A stretch of DNA of 64,000 nt from Streptomyces sp. 846.5 (GTDB lineage: Bacteria > Actinomycetota > Actinomycetes > Streptomycetales > Streptomycetaceae), in the NCBI RefSeq assembly GCF_004365705.1, contig NZ_SOBN01000002.1, positions 310,001 through 374,000 on the forward strand, written 5' to 3'. Positions within the stretch are counted from its first letter, which is position 1, and the number at the start of each line of letters is the position of its first letter. The notes under the pieces are model-generated. The model had not been told where the DNA came from. It did no database searches and saw only the letters and a list, made by a program, of their open reading frames with translations. Below are positions 25,964-33,881 of the stretch, in pieces. Position numbers and translations under genes: made by a program.

Positions 25964-26023
25964 GGCGATTCCTTCATGAGTGCGGGCACGGACGTCGGTC
26001 GTCCCTCCCCCTCACTGAATCTA

Positions 26024-26040
26024 AACCGAGTGGTTCGGTA
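26024..26040 (-). promoter_or_regulatory. operator copy upstream of the F420-NADP reductase-like gene
   Basis: AACCGAGTGGTTCGGTA has the same 17-base layout as the site at 24656-24672, with 13 of 17 bases identical and the arms CCGA/TCGG conserved. It lies 61 bases before the reductase start. Common control by the TetR protein is inferred. Confidence 0.65.
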
Positions 26041-26059
26041 TTGCAAGCATCCACGCCGG

Positions 26060-26097
26060 CGGAGGGGCACCCCCGGCTGTTCGGGGATGCCCCTCCG
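26060..26097 (-). terminator. strong stem-loop after the NlpC/P60 gene
   Basis: CGGAGGGGCA (26060-26069) pairs perfectly with TGCCCCTCCG (26088-26097), and internal CCCC/GGGG extends the stem. It lies about 50 bases past the minus-strand stop at 26148. Confidence 0.8.
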
Positions 26098-26147
26098 TCA
26101 GTGGGAGCCCGGGTCCGGGGACGGTCTGTGCGGACCGGCAGCGGACG

Positions 26148-27794
26148 TCAGACCGGGATGGAGACGTTGACGCTGTAGTGGTAGTAGCCGAGAAGCGGAT
26201 GGCTGGAGTTGTTGGCGTCGCTGACCGGCTCCTCCCGGACGTTCGTGCCGGTGTCGAAGGCGTTGTACATCATGGGGACGCCGTTGACCGTGCCTGCGTA
26301 GATGCCCACGTGGTCGGTGTTGCCGGTGCTGAGACCGAAGAAGATCAGGTCACCGGGGACCGCGCTGCTCAAAGGGACCAGGGTGGCCAGGGAGTTGGCG
26401 ATCTCGTTGTTGGTGCTCCCCGAGCCGAGGACGTCCCAGTTCGCGGCCTCCGCGTACATCAGGCGGGCGAACCCGGAGCAGTCAAGGCCCACGGTGTGGG
26501 AGCCCTCGCAGACACCGTTGTCGTATCCAGCGTCCGGGGGGACGCACCTGCCCAGACTGGGCCCGGGGGTCGTGCCGTGTCCGCCGGCGTAGGCGTAGGG
26601 CATGGGCGGGTTCTGGGCGACCATCGCCTTGGCCGCGGCGACCACGTAGGGCTGAATCGGCTGGCCCTGGCCCGGGCAGCCGGTGGTCGGGCAGTAGTAG
26701 ACGCCGTCGCTGTAGATCGCCGCCTTGGTCTGCGCGCCGACCTGGCCGTCGACGCCGATACCGCGAGCGGCCTGGAAGGACTCGACGGCGTCGAAGGTGT
26801 GGGCGCCGAAGTCGCCGTCCACGGCGAGGTGAGCGCCCCAGGAGTTGAGGAAACTCTGGAGTGTGGTCACGCAGCCGTCGTGCTCGCCCTCTGCCATGTT
26901 CGCCGGGCAGGAGGAAGACTGGAGGTTCAGCGGGGCGGGGGCGCCGGACGCGGTGCTGACGTTGCTGTACAACGCGGCCTTTGTTTTGGGGCCGACCTGT
27001 CCGTCGACGCCGAGACCGTTGGCGGACTGGAAGGCCTTGACCGCCGCCAGGGTGTTCGCCCCGAAGTCGCCGTCCACGGCAATGCTCGCGCCATGCGCGT
27101 CGAGCAGGCTCTGGAGCGTGGTCACGCAGCCGTCGTCCTCGCCCTCGATGATGTTCGCCGGGCACTGCGAGGACTGCAGGTTGATCGCTGGAGCCCCTGA
27201 GGTGGTCGAACCGTAGAGGGCGGCCTTGGTCTGCGGGCCGACCTGGCCGTCGACACCGAGGCTGTGGGAGGTCTGGAAGGCCTTGACCGCCGCCACGGTG
27301 TTCGCGCCGAAGCTGCCGTCGATCGACAGGTGCGCGCCCTGCTGGTTCAGCAGGTCCTGGAGCTCGGTCACACAGCCGTCGTCCTCGCCGGAGACCATGT
27401 TCGCGGGGCACAGGTCGGAGGTGAGCGTGATCGGATCCGGCACCGAGCTCGAACTGATGTACAGCCTGGCCTTCGTCTTCGGGCCGACCTGGCCGTCGAC
27501 ACCGATGCCGGTCTCGGACTGGAAGGTGCGGACAGCCGCCACGGTGTTGGCGCCGAAGTCGCCGTCCACCCCGAGGCCGAACCCGTGGGTGTTGAGCAGC
27601 GTCTGCAGCTCGACGACGCAGCCGTCGTCCTCACCGGAGACCATGTTCGCGGGACAGGAGCTGGAGTTGAGGTCGATGGGGGCCGGGGCCGCGATCGCGG
27701 GCGAGGCCAGGCCGCTGACCAGGACCGCACCCAGGAGGGCAGGGAGCAGCGCGCGACGCACCATCCGCAGGCGGGATGGTCTGACGAAATGCAT
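26148..27794 (-). CDS. secreted NlpC/P60 endopeptidase with four peptidoglycan-binding repeats
   Basis: The 548-residue protein has a signal peptide (about 1-36) and four PG_binding_1 repeats of about 82 residues. Each starts with a Cys pair (47/59, 129/141, 211/223, 296/308 in CPAN-x-x-x-GEDDGC) and ends VDGQVGxxTKA. A C-terminal NlpC/P60 domain has catalytic Cys439 (GLDCSGF) and His495 (TDHVGIY), with Asn511 the likely third polar residue. It should cleave peptide stems of the cell wall. The four matching Cys pairs probably form one disulfide per repeat. It is divergent from four small secreted proteins with the same binding domain. Confidence 0.92.
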   Translation of the reverse strand: MHFVRPSRLRMVRRALLPALLGAVLVSGLASPAIAAPAPIDLNSSSCPANMVSGEDDGCVVELQTLLNTHGFGLGVDGDFGANTVAAVRTFQSETGIGVDGQVGPKTKARLYISSSSVPDPITLTSDLCPANMVSGEDDGCVTELQDLLNQQGAHLSIDGSFGANTVAAVKAFQTSHSLGVDGQVGPQTKAALYGSTTSGAPAINLQSSQCPANIIEGEDDGCVTTLQSLLDAHGASIAVDGDFGANTLAAVKAFQSANGLGVDGQVGPKTKAALYSNVSTASGAPAPLNLQSSSCPANMAEGEHDGCVTTLQSFLNSWGAHLAVDGDFGAHTFDAVESFQAARGIGVDGQVGAQTKAAIYSDGVYYCPTTGCPGQGQPIQPYVVAAAKAMVAQNPPMPYAYAGGHGTTPGPSLGRCVPPDAGYDNGVCEGSHTVGLDCSGFARLMYAEAANWDVLGSGSTNNEIANSLATLVPLSSAVPGDLIFFGLSTGNTDHVGIYAGTVNGVPMMYNAFDTGTNVREEPVSDANNSSHPLLGYYHYSVNVSIPV

Positions 27795-28333
27795 GGAGTT
27801 CCTCTCGATTTGCGGATTGTCGGACTGTGGAACCCGGGGCGGGGCAGGACGGCGCAGGTGAACCGCACAGAGGTCCGGGGCGGGATGGGCGCCGCGGCCA
27901 CCCGAATCCTTCCAACGACTCGTCCTGGCGCGTCCGCACCAACGCCCGAAATGCCGAGATGACGGGACAGCACCCGCTGTGACCTGTGGTCACGCGACGG
28001 CGAACGGCGCCCGCGCGGGACGTTCCACCGCGCGGGCAGGCCACGGCACACCCGCCCTTGTCCGCTCCCACCCCGGCCGGCTGCGGTCGGCCACCGGAAC
28101 CTGCGTCCCGTCATTCCGTCATGGGTCATGGGTCATGGCTGGTCAGACGGGGTGCCGTCCCGTGATTCCGGCATCGGTCCGGCAAAGCTGATCAAGGGCG
28201 TCGCGGGGCTGTAGGTTTCGCAATCGCGGCTCGACCGATGCGAACGGTCCAGTACGCACCCCGCGGCGTTACCGGCTACTGCCGGCGACCATCCGTGCGG
28301 TTCTGATCGACCATCACCGAAGGGAAGTCATGA
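27795..28333. promoter_or_regulatory. 539-base divergent control region of the cell-wall gene block
   Basis: No gene is visible. The region contains the inverted repeat GTGACC-TGT-GGTCAC (27979-27993) and three tandem copies of GTCATGG (28118-28138). The dyad resembles CRP-type sites (TGTGA...TCAC), but its spacing is one base longer than the classical one. I found no c-di-AMP (ydaO-type) riboswitch core in the leader of the NlpC/P60 gene. Confidence 0.5.
28118..28138. repeat. three tandem 7-bp repeats (GTCATGG)
   Basis: Three perfect, directly adjacent heptamers occur about 200 bases before the first plus-strand secreted protein. Heptamer direct repeats are a format used by several activators, but nothing else links them to a regulator. 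Confidence 0.6.
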
Positions 28334-28741
28334 GTGCGTAGCTCCCGAACGCGCTTCAACGCCGCCGCCCCGATCCTGGCCGTCGCCGGGCTCCTTGCGG
28401 CCGCCACCGTCGTCTCGACCCAGTCGGCCCAGGCGGCGGTCGGCGTCGCGCAGGTCGACGAGGGCGACGTGGGCTTCGCGGTCTACTGCGTTCAGGACGC
28501 AGTGAACTGGAGCATCGACAGCGGCCTCGCCCTGGACGGTGACTTCGGCGCCAACACCTACAACGCCGTCAGGAACTTCCAGGCCATCGCCAACATTCGT
28601 GTCGACGGCAACGTCGGCCCCCAGACGGGCACGGATGTCTGGGCCGCGATCAAAGACCAGATGTCGGTGCAGGGCAACTTCGGAACCCCCTACGGCATCC
28701 CGATCGGCAACTGCTACCGGGTCATCCCGACCAGCAGCTGA
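28334..28741 (+). CDS. small secreted peptidoglycan-binding protein (135 aa)
   Basis: After a signal peptide (about 1-35, ending SAQAA) comes one PG_binding_1 fold with LALDGDFGANTYNAVRNFQ and VDGNVGPQTG. A short C-terminal extension ends IGNCYRVIPTSS, with two cysteines in the mature protein. An ATG at 28330 runs into a stop after three codons, so the start is GTG 28334, with GAAGGG upstream. It is the first of four consecutive genes of this kind. Confidence 0.8.
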   Translation: MRSSRTRFNAAAPILAVAGLLAAATVVSTQSAQAAVGVAQVDEGDVGFAVYCVQDAVNWSIDSGLALDGDFGANTYNAVRNFQAIANIRVDGNVGPQTGTDVWAAIKDQMSVQGNFGTPYGIPIGNCYRVIPTSS

Positions 28742-28772
28742 CGTCTCTTCACTTCACACACGGGAGTTGTGC

Positions 28773-29171
28773 ATGCGCAGGACCATTCGACTTCTCGTCT
28801 CCGCAGCGGCCACCGCTGCGGCCGTCATTGCCGCGTCCGGCGGCACCGCGTTCGCCGCGGTCGGCGCCCCGTCCTTCACCAAGGGCGCCTCCGGATTCAA
28901 CGTCTACTGCGCCCAGATGGCCATGTACGAGGCGTCCCAGGGCACCAGCGCGACGCCGGACGGCGACTTCGGGTCGCAGACGCTCGCGAGTGTCGTGGCG
29001 TACCAGAAGAGCGAGGGCCTTCAGCCCGACGGCGAGGTCGGCCCGCTGACCGGGTCGAAGATGTGGCAGATGATCAATTGGGACATTCAGGACTCCTACA
29101 CAGGCAACTTCCAGACCCCGTGGGGCGTCCCGATCTCGCACTGCTACCAGGTGCTCCCCACGACCAGCTGA
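28773..29171 (+). CDS. small secreted peptidoglycan-binding protein (132 aa)
   Basis: The protein has a signal peptide (about 1-29, ending GTAFAA), then one binding domain with TPDGDFGSQTLASVVAYQ and PDGEVGPLTG, and a tail ending WGVPISHCYQVLPTTS. It is a clear paralogue of the preceding gene: both end in a Trp/Tyr-Gly-x-Pro-Ile-x-x-Cys-Tyr motif. CGGGAG precedes the ATG. No enzymatic domain is present. Confidence 0.8.
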   Translation: MRRTIRLLVSAAATAAAVIAASGGTAFAAVGAPSFTKGASGFNVYCAQMAMYEASQGTSATPDGDFGSQTLASVVAYQKSEGLQPDGEVGPLTGSKMWQMINWDIQDSYTGNFQTPWGVPISHCYQVLPTTS

Positions 29172-29231
29172 ACCGGCTGACGACCACCAGCAGCTGTCTT
29201 CCGAGCAGCTGCAGACCCATGGAGTTCACTC

Positions 29232-29867
29232 ATGCTCAAAGCCGTTGTCATCGGGTGCGCCGCTGCTGCAGCCGTGCTCGTCACGGCACCGTCCGCCTCA
29301 GCAACACCGGCTCCAATCAACTATCACAGCTCGTCCTGCCCCACCAGCCTCACTGACGGCGAGGACGACGGCTGTGTCGTCTTCCTGCAGCAGACGCTCA
29401 ACACGCTGGGCTTCGGCCTGAGCGTCGACGGACAGTTCGGCGGCAACACCCTTGCGGCCGTGAAGTGGGCGCAGACCAAGGCGCATCTGCAGGACAGCTC
29501 GGTCGGCGTGGACGGCCAGGTCGGTCCGGTCACCAAGGCGTGGCTCGACAAGTTCTACGAGCAGACCTCACTGCAGCCCGGCCCCTCCAACGCGTGCTCG
29601 ATCTCGCTGAACCCCTCCCCCGGGAGCAGTGCTGCCAGCGCGACCATCGCGCAGATCAACAACTCGGCGTCGTGCACCGGCTGGCTGGAGCGTTCCGACA
29701 ACGGCGGCGCCTCCTGGTACCAGGTCTCCGGGCAGCACACCATCGGCGGGCCGGGCCAGTGGGTGACCACGTACGACTACTCCGACAGTTCCACCCAGCT
29801 CGCCAAGGCATGCGTGCACTACGTCGGCAGTGGCCAGAACGGCACCACGTGCACCATCGGCTTCTGA
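29232..29867 (+). CDS. secreted protein with peptidoglycan-binding domain and C-terminal beta domain
   Basis: The 211-residue protein has a signal peptide (1-25) and then SSSCPTSLTDGEDDGCVVFL, the same Cys-pair repeat found in the NlpC/P60 protein, with LSVDGQFGGNTLAAVK and VDGQVGPVTKAWL. The second half (about 120-211) carries four further cysteines and a beta-rich sequence (GWLERSDNGGASWYQVSG) that I cannot assign. It may be an extra ligand-binding module. Confidence 0.75.
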   Translation: MLKAVVIGCAAAAAVLVTAPSASATPAPINYHSSSCPTSLTDGEDDGCVVFLQQTLNTLGFGLSVDGQFGGNTLAAVKWAQTKAHLQDSSVGVDGQVGPVTKAWLDKFYEQTSLQPGPSNACSISLNPSPGSSAASATIAQINNSASCTGWLERSDNGGASWYQVSGQHTIGGPGQWVTTYDYSDSSTQLAKACVHYVGSGQNGTTCTIGF

Positions 29868-29920
29868 CCGAACACACCGCTCGCCGCAGACACGCAACAC
29901 GCGAACAAGGGAAGAGAACC

Positions 29921-30355
29921 ATGCAGGTCAACCGCCGAACCCGTGCCACCCGCATCACAGCGCGTCTGCTGGGCTGCGCCCTCCTGGCGGCTGTGCCCGC
30001 CCTGAGCGGTACAGCCACCGCGCACGCCGCCACCTACAGCACCAGCCTGTCCGTACTCCAGCAGCAGTGCCTCGCCCTGGGCGAGCGGACCAGCGCCGCG
30101 GACGCCGGGCTCGGCTCGTTCGAGATTCCCAGCACCCAGGTCAGCTACGGATCCACCGGCGTGTGCGTCGCTCTGGTCCAGACGCTGCTCGACGACGGCG
30201 CGTACGTCTGCACCGGCTCGAACTACCTCGCCGTCGACGGACAGGACGGCCCCGCGACGACGAAGGCGGTCAAGTGCATCCAGTCCTGGGACAAGATCCA
30301 GGTCGACGGGCAGGTCGGCCCGGAGACCTGGTCCCGGATCTGGTGGGTCAACTGA
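29921..30355 (+). CDS. small secreted peptidoglycan-binding protein (144 aa)
   Basis: The protein has a signal peptide (about 1-36, ending TAHAA), a single binding domain (YLAVDGQDGPATTKAVKCIQ and VDGQVGPETWSRIWWVN at the very end) and four cysteines. It is the last of the four-gene series. AGGGAAGAG precedes ATG 29921, and a stem-loop follows the stop. Confidence 0.78.
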   Translation: MQVNRRTRATRITARLLGCALLAAVPALSGTATAHAATYSTSLSVLQQQCLALGERTSAADAGLGSFEIPSTQVSYGSTGVCVALVQTLLDDGAYVCTGSNYLAVDGQDGPATTKAVKCIQSWDKIQVDGQVGPETWSRIWWVN

Positions 30356-30377
30356 CCTGTCACCTACGGATTCTGTA

Positions 30378-30407
30378 GTAGCCCGGGGGGAGATCCCCTC
30401 GGGCTAC
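30378..30407 (+). terminator. stem-loop terminator of the secreted-protein block
   Basis: GTAGCCCG (30378-30385) and CGGGCTAC (30400-30407) form a perfect 8-bp stem, extended by GGGG/CCCC inside, 23 bases after the last stop codon. Confidence 0.75.
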
Positions 30408-30496
30408 CCGACCATCGACCTCACGCAGAACGTCGCCCAACATGTTTCTGTCGGAGATCGGCTACGCGCCGGTCGAGGCGGGCGGGCTCGGGCCGG

Positions 30497-31333
30497 CTAC
30501 TTCGCGAGCGTGGCCAGGTCCTGGGTGTCGCTCGACGGGGGCACGGTGATCGCCACCGGGGTGTTGCCGTAGTCGGAGTACTCGATGGTGACCTCCTCGG
30601 CGCCCTGGGAGGTCATGGCGGTCACGTGGAACTTGACCGGGAGGTTCTGGTCGTTGATCCACATGTCCACGCTCTCGGTACTCACCCCTTCCTGGGCCGC
30701 CCGGTCGGCGGACGCCTTCAGATCGGCGTCCGAGCCGGCCAGCTTCTTGAGGTCGACGACACCGAAGTAGTGGGTGGTCGCCACCCCGTCCACCGTCTCC
30801 GTACCCACCCGCTTGACCTGGCCGGACGATGTCAGCAGCTTCACCGAGGTCGACGGGTCCTGACTGCCTGACGACTTGTTGATGGAGTCGGCTATCGCCT
30901 TCCCCGCCGCCCCCTGCGCAGAGAGGTCGATCCTGAGCCAGTGCTTGCCGCCCCACGCCCTGGCGCCCGCGGCGCCCCTGTTGATGTACTCCGTGGTGCC
31001 GGACAACAGCAGATGCACGGCCTCGGGAAGCTGCGCGCCGGTCATCGTCGCATCTATCCTGAGGGGTTCGCGGGACCCGCTGCCGGTCATGGTGAAACTG
31101 CCGGCCTTCGGCACGACCATGGTCACCCTCTCCCGGTAAGAGGTGTAATCCGCGGTCTTCCTGGTCGTCAACGACAGAGCGTCAGCGACACTGAGGACCG
31201 CCGCCTTCGCACCGTCAACACCCTTGGCGGCAGCGCCGGAGACCGTCCCGGCCGTCGAGCCCGAGCAGGCGGCAAGCGCCGCCAGAACCCCGGCCGTAGC
31301 GGCGGCGAGACAGAGCGCACCAGTCCGGCGCAT
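30497..31333 (-). CDS. lipoprotein (LppX/LprG-like)
   Basis: The 278-residue protein has a lipoprotein signal with lipobox LAAC (Cys22 or 23) followed by SGSTAGTVSG. The mature part, with DYTSYRERVTMVV, EPLRIDATMTG and KHWLRIDLSAQG, resembles the beta-barrel lipoproteins of the LppX/LprAFG group, which bind lipids or sense the envelope. It is monocistronic as far as can be seen. Confidence 0.78.
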   Translation of the reverse strand: MRRTGALCLAAATAGVLAALAACSGSTAGTVSGAAAKGVDGAKAAVLSVADALSLTTRKTADYTSYRERVTMVVPKAGSFTMTGSGSREPLRIDATMTGAQLPEAVHLLLSGTTEYINRGAAGARAWGGKHWLRIDLSAQGAAGKAIADSINKSSGSQDPSTSVKLLTSSGQVKRVGTETVDGVATTHYFGVVDLKKLAGSDADLKASADRAAQEGVSTESVDMWINDQNLPVKFHVTAMTSQGAEEVTIEYSDYGNTPVAITVPPSSDTQDLATLAK

Positions 31334-31452
31334 GTGGAACCCCCCAGTGATTCATATGAAATCCGCGTGCAGACGCTACACCCCGGCACCGACACCACCA
31401 CAGATCGGGGCCCCACCCCCGCCGGTGCCCTGTCCAAATCAGGTGCTGTCGG

Positions 31453-32142
31453 TCACAACGGGGTGAGGGGGATGACGTCGGTCAGTGTGGGCAGGGTTGG
31501 GCCGGTCCAGTCGTCCTCGCGGGCGTGTGCGTCGTTCACGGCCCAGTCGTCGGCCCGCAGCATGAACGCCCGCATGCCGCAGTTGGTTGCGCCGGTGAGT
31601 TCGTCGCCGCCACCGTCGCCGATGTAGAGGCAGTCCTGCGGGTCGACCCCGAGGCGGCGTGCGATCAGGTGGAACAGCTCCGGGTCGGGCTTGCGTCGGC
31701 CCTCTTCGCAGGAGAGCACTCGTGCGTCGACCAGCCCGGCCACCGGCAGCAGGGACCAGGCTGCTGCCAGTTCCGCGGAGCAGTCGCTCAGCACTCCCAG
31801 CCGCAGTCCCCGGGAGCGCAACTCGGTCAGGGTCGGGACTGCGTCGTCACGCAGGACGAACAGTTCTTGTTGTGCTGCCATCCGTGCGGAGCAGGCGGCG
31901 GCGAGGGCCTCGGCGCTCGGATCGATGGTGTTGCGTTGGGCGAGGGTGCGGAACGTCGCCGTCAGATCGCCCAGGCTCCCGGCCACCCGCTCGGTGAAGG
32001 AGGCGTCCAGGGTCGTGCGCCACTGGCGGGCGGGTATGCCGAGCGGGGCCGCGCTCCGCGCGGCGTGGGCGTCCCAGACCTCGGTCGGCGTGCTCGGGGT
32101 GAGGGTCCCGAAGAAGTCGAAAATGACAGCGGTGGTGGCCAT
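31453..32142 (-). CDS. HAD-superfamily hydrolase
   Basis: The 229-residue protein has HAD motif I FDFFGTLTPS (residues 8-17; the second acidic residue of DxDGT is replaced by Phe-Gly-Thr as in 2-haloacid-dehalogenase-like members), motif II LGVLSDCS, motif III Lys in GRRKPDPELF and motif IV IGDGGGDE. It is probably a small-molecule phosphatase or dehalogenase. ATG 32142 gives the usual N-terminus MATTAVIFDF. Confidence 0.88.
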   Translation of the reverse strand: MATTAVIFDFFGTLTPSTPTEVWDAHAARSAAPLGIPARQWRTTLDASFTERVAGSLGDLTATFRTLAQRNTIDPSAEALAAACSARMAAQQELFVLRDDAVPTLTELRSRGLRLGVLSDCSAELAAAWSLLPVAGLVDARVLSCEEGRRKPDPELFHLIARRLGVDPQDCLYIGDGGGDELTGATNCGMRAFMLRADDWAVNDAHAREDDWTGPTLPTLTDVIPLTPL

Positions 32143-32225
32143 GATCGAGACCATATCGTCGGCCTGCCCGGGGTGGACCTGCGTCGGCCGTCCCCGCCGG
32201 GAGCGCCGGCGGGGACGGTGGGCAG

Positions 32226-33227
32226 TCAGTTCGCCTTGGCTGCGGCGATGGTGAGGTGGTACTGCCTGCTGACCGGCACTGCGCGGGGTGCGCCGGCTGA
32301 GGACAGCTTGACGGTGAAGGTGCTGGTGCCCTTGGCCGTCGGGGTTCCGGTGATCGCGCCGGTCGTCGGGTTCAGGGTGAGTCCGGCGGGGAGCCGGCCC
32401 GCGGTGATGGTCCAGGTGTACGGCTTCAGGCCCCCACTGCATGCCAGGGTGACGGCGTAGTGGGCGTGGACGGCGCCGGCGGCCAGCGTCGCCGTGGTGA
32501 TGACCAGCGGTGCGGTCGGGGTGGTCGTGAAGCTGAGGACCTGGCCGTGGGTGGTGACGGCGTCGCTGGTCGTGTCCAGGCGGACGTAGTAGGTGGTTCC
32601 CGGGAACAGTCCGGTCAGGTTCTGCTGCACCAGCAGCGGCTGAGTGCCGGTGCCGAAGTCCTGGACCGGGGTGGTCGTTCCCAGGGCCGGGGTGGTGCCG
32701 TAGGAGAAGGAGTAGCCGGTGCCGGTGCCGGTGGGCACGACCACACCGGTCAGGGTGGCCCCGGTCAGGCCGACGGCGGTGGCCGGGGTGGTGACCCCGC
32801 CGGTGCAGGCCGCGGACGCGGCGGAAGCGTCGGCCTCCTGCCCGTTGAGTATCCACGCGATGCTGGGGAACAGCTTCGGGTCGAAGGTGACGGTGAAGGC
32901 CTGCGCGAAAGTGCCCTGGTTGAAGTAGGTCGGCTGCCCCTGGAACGCGTCGACGGGAAAGGTCTGGTTGTTCTCGCCGACGTTGATGGTCAACGCGGTG
33001 CCGGTGGTGTTGTGGTAGCCGTAGTAAGCGGTGACGTCACCGGTCTGCGGGTTGGTGGTGACGCAGTCCAGGTACGGGCTCAGTGCCCCGGTCCCGGAGG
33101 CCGAGGCCGGGCCGCCGGCCAGCAGGGCGCAGCCGCCCACGAGCGTGAACAGGGCCGTGCTGCGGGACAGCCGCCGGCGGCGGGGCGAACGGAGTCGGGG
33201 TAAGCGCGGCGGTGGAACGGACGTCAT
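32226..33227 (-). CDS. secreted protein with fibronectin-III-like and putative Ig (He_PIG) domains
   Basis: The 333-residue protein has a basic N-terminus and signal peptide (about 1-45, ending PASASG). An N-terminal beta domain follows, then an Fn3-like segment (GTGTGYSFSYGTTPALGTTT, then GLFPGTTYYVRL). The last domain is He_PIG-like: YTWTITAGRLPAGLTLNPTTG followed by ITGTPTAKGTSTFTVKL. It is likely a surface or matrix protein without catalytic residues. The leader carries a strong stem-loop. Confidence 0.78.
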   Translation of the reverse strand: MTSVPPPRLPRLRSPRRRRLSRSTALFTLVGGCALLAGGPASASGTGALSPYLDCVTTNPQTGDVTAYYGYHNTTGTALTINVGENNQTFPVDAFQGQPTYFNQGTFAQAFTVTFDPKLFPSIAWILNGQEADASAASAACTGGVTTPATAVGLTGATLTGVVVPTGTGTGYSFSYGTTPALGTTTPVQDFGTGTQPLLVQQNLTGLFPGTTYYVRLDTTSDAVTTHGQVLSFTTTPTAPLVITTATLAAGAVHAHYAVTLACSGGLKPYTWTITAGRLPAGLTLNPTTGAITGTPTAKGTSTFTVKLSSAGAPRAVPVSRQYHLTIAAAKAN

Positions 33228-33255
33228 GGTGCCCCCCTCGGGCAGAATCGCGAAC

Positions 33256-33289
33256 GCCCCGTGGATCCGGTGTGCAGATTCCACGGGGC
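33256..33289 (-). other. stem-loop in the 5' leader of the Ig-like gene
   Basis: GCCCCGTGGA (33256-33265) and TCCACGGGGC (33280-33289) form a perfect 10-bp stem with a 14-base loop, 29 bases upstream of the ATG at 33227 on the minus strand. It could be a leader RNA structure or an operator. No terminator function is likely at this position. Confidence 0.55.
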
Positions 33290-33398
33290 CGCGACAGCGG
33301 ATCTTGAGGTGATCGCCCGTCATCCTAGTGTCCTGGGACGACTGCACGGATTCACCGAGGGCAGAACGCCGCTCCCTTCCCCCGGCGTCCCGGATCCC

Positions 33399-33404
33399 TA
33401 GGCT
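33399..33404 (+). promoter_or_regulatory. -10 hexamer TAGGCT of popR (leaderless)
   Basis: TAGGCT lies exactly six bases before GTG 33411, and no Shine-Dalgarno is present between them. This spacing fits transcription starting at the first base of the coding sequence. Confidence 0.55.
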
Positions 33405-33410
33405 GGAGTA

Positions 33411-33824
33411 GTGAGTACTCATGTGCCGGACGAAGCCCGGGTCATTCCCCTGCGCCCGCAGACTTCGCCGCCCCCTTCCGCAACGGCGACCCGCGCCCAG
33501 CAGCGCCCGGCGGGAACCCCGACGCCGCGGGCACCCCTGTGGCGCGACCTGGTCGGCGGCGTGCTGCGGCGTGAACGGCTCTCCCAGGAGCGCACGCTGA
33601 AGGATGTCGCGGAGGCGGCCCGGATCTCGATGCCGTACCTGTCGGAGCTGGAGCGCGGACGCAAGGAGGCCTCCTCCGAGGTGCTCGCGGCCGCAGCCGG
33701 GGCCCTCGGCCTGGGCCTGGGCGACCTGCTCTCACTGGCCCAGGACGAGCTGGCGCGGCCCACCCGCGCCCGGGTGGGCCGCGGCCGCACCTCGCCGTAC
33801 GACGGGCTCTGCCTGGCAGCCTGA
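33411..33824 (+). CDS. popR: PopR/ClgR-type HTH activator of clpP
   Basis: The 137-residue protein has an XRE-type HTH at about 45-105 with DVAEAARISMPYLSELERGRKEASSE, diagnostic of the ClgR/PopR family of clp-gene activators. It ends CLAA. In Streptomyces lividans, PopR activates the clpP3-clpP4 operon and is itself degraded by ClpP in a way that depends on C-terminal alanines (established knowledge, from memory). Here the gene converges on a clpP pair whose promoter carries a PopR-like site. GTG 33411 appears to be leaderless. Confidence 0.85.
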   Translation: MSTHVPDEARVIPLRPQTSPPPSATATRAQQRPAGTPTPRAPLWRDLVGGVLRRERLSQERTLKDVAEAARISMPYLSELERGRKEASSEVLAAAAGALGLGLGDLLSLAQDELARPTRARVGRGRTSPYDGLCLAA

Positions 33825-33839
33825 CGCACCGAGCGCCGG

Positions 33840-33865
33840 TACGGCGGTGCGCCGGCGCCGCCGTA
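33840..33865. terminator. bidirectional terminator between popR and clpP
   Basis: TACGGCGG (33840-33847) and CCGCCGTA (33858-33865) form a perfect 8-bp stem in the 57-bp gap between two convergent genes, with additional pairing in the loop. Confidence 0.65.
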
Positions 33866-33881
33866 GGTCGGCCGCACCGGC

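Noticed and set aside
27795-27960. Possible ydaO (c-di-AMP) riboswitch before the NlpC/P60 gene
   Set aside because: Such riboswitches often precede wall hydrolases in streptomycetes, but I could not find the conserved core or pseudoknot sequences in this leader.
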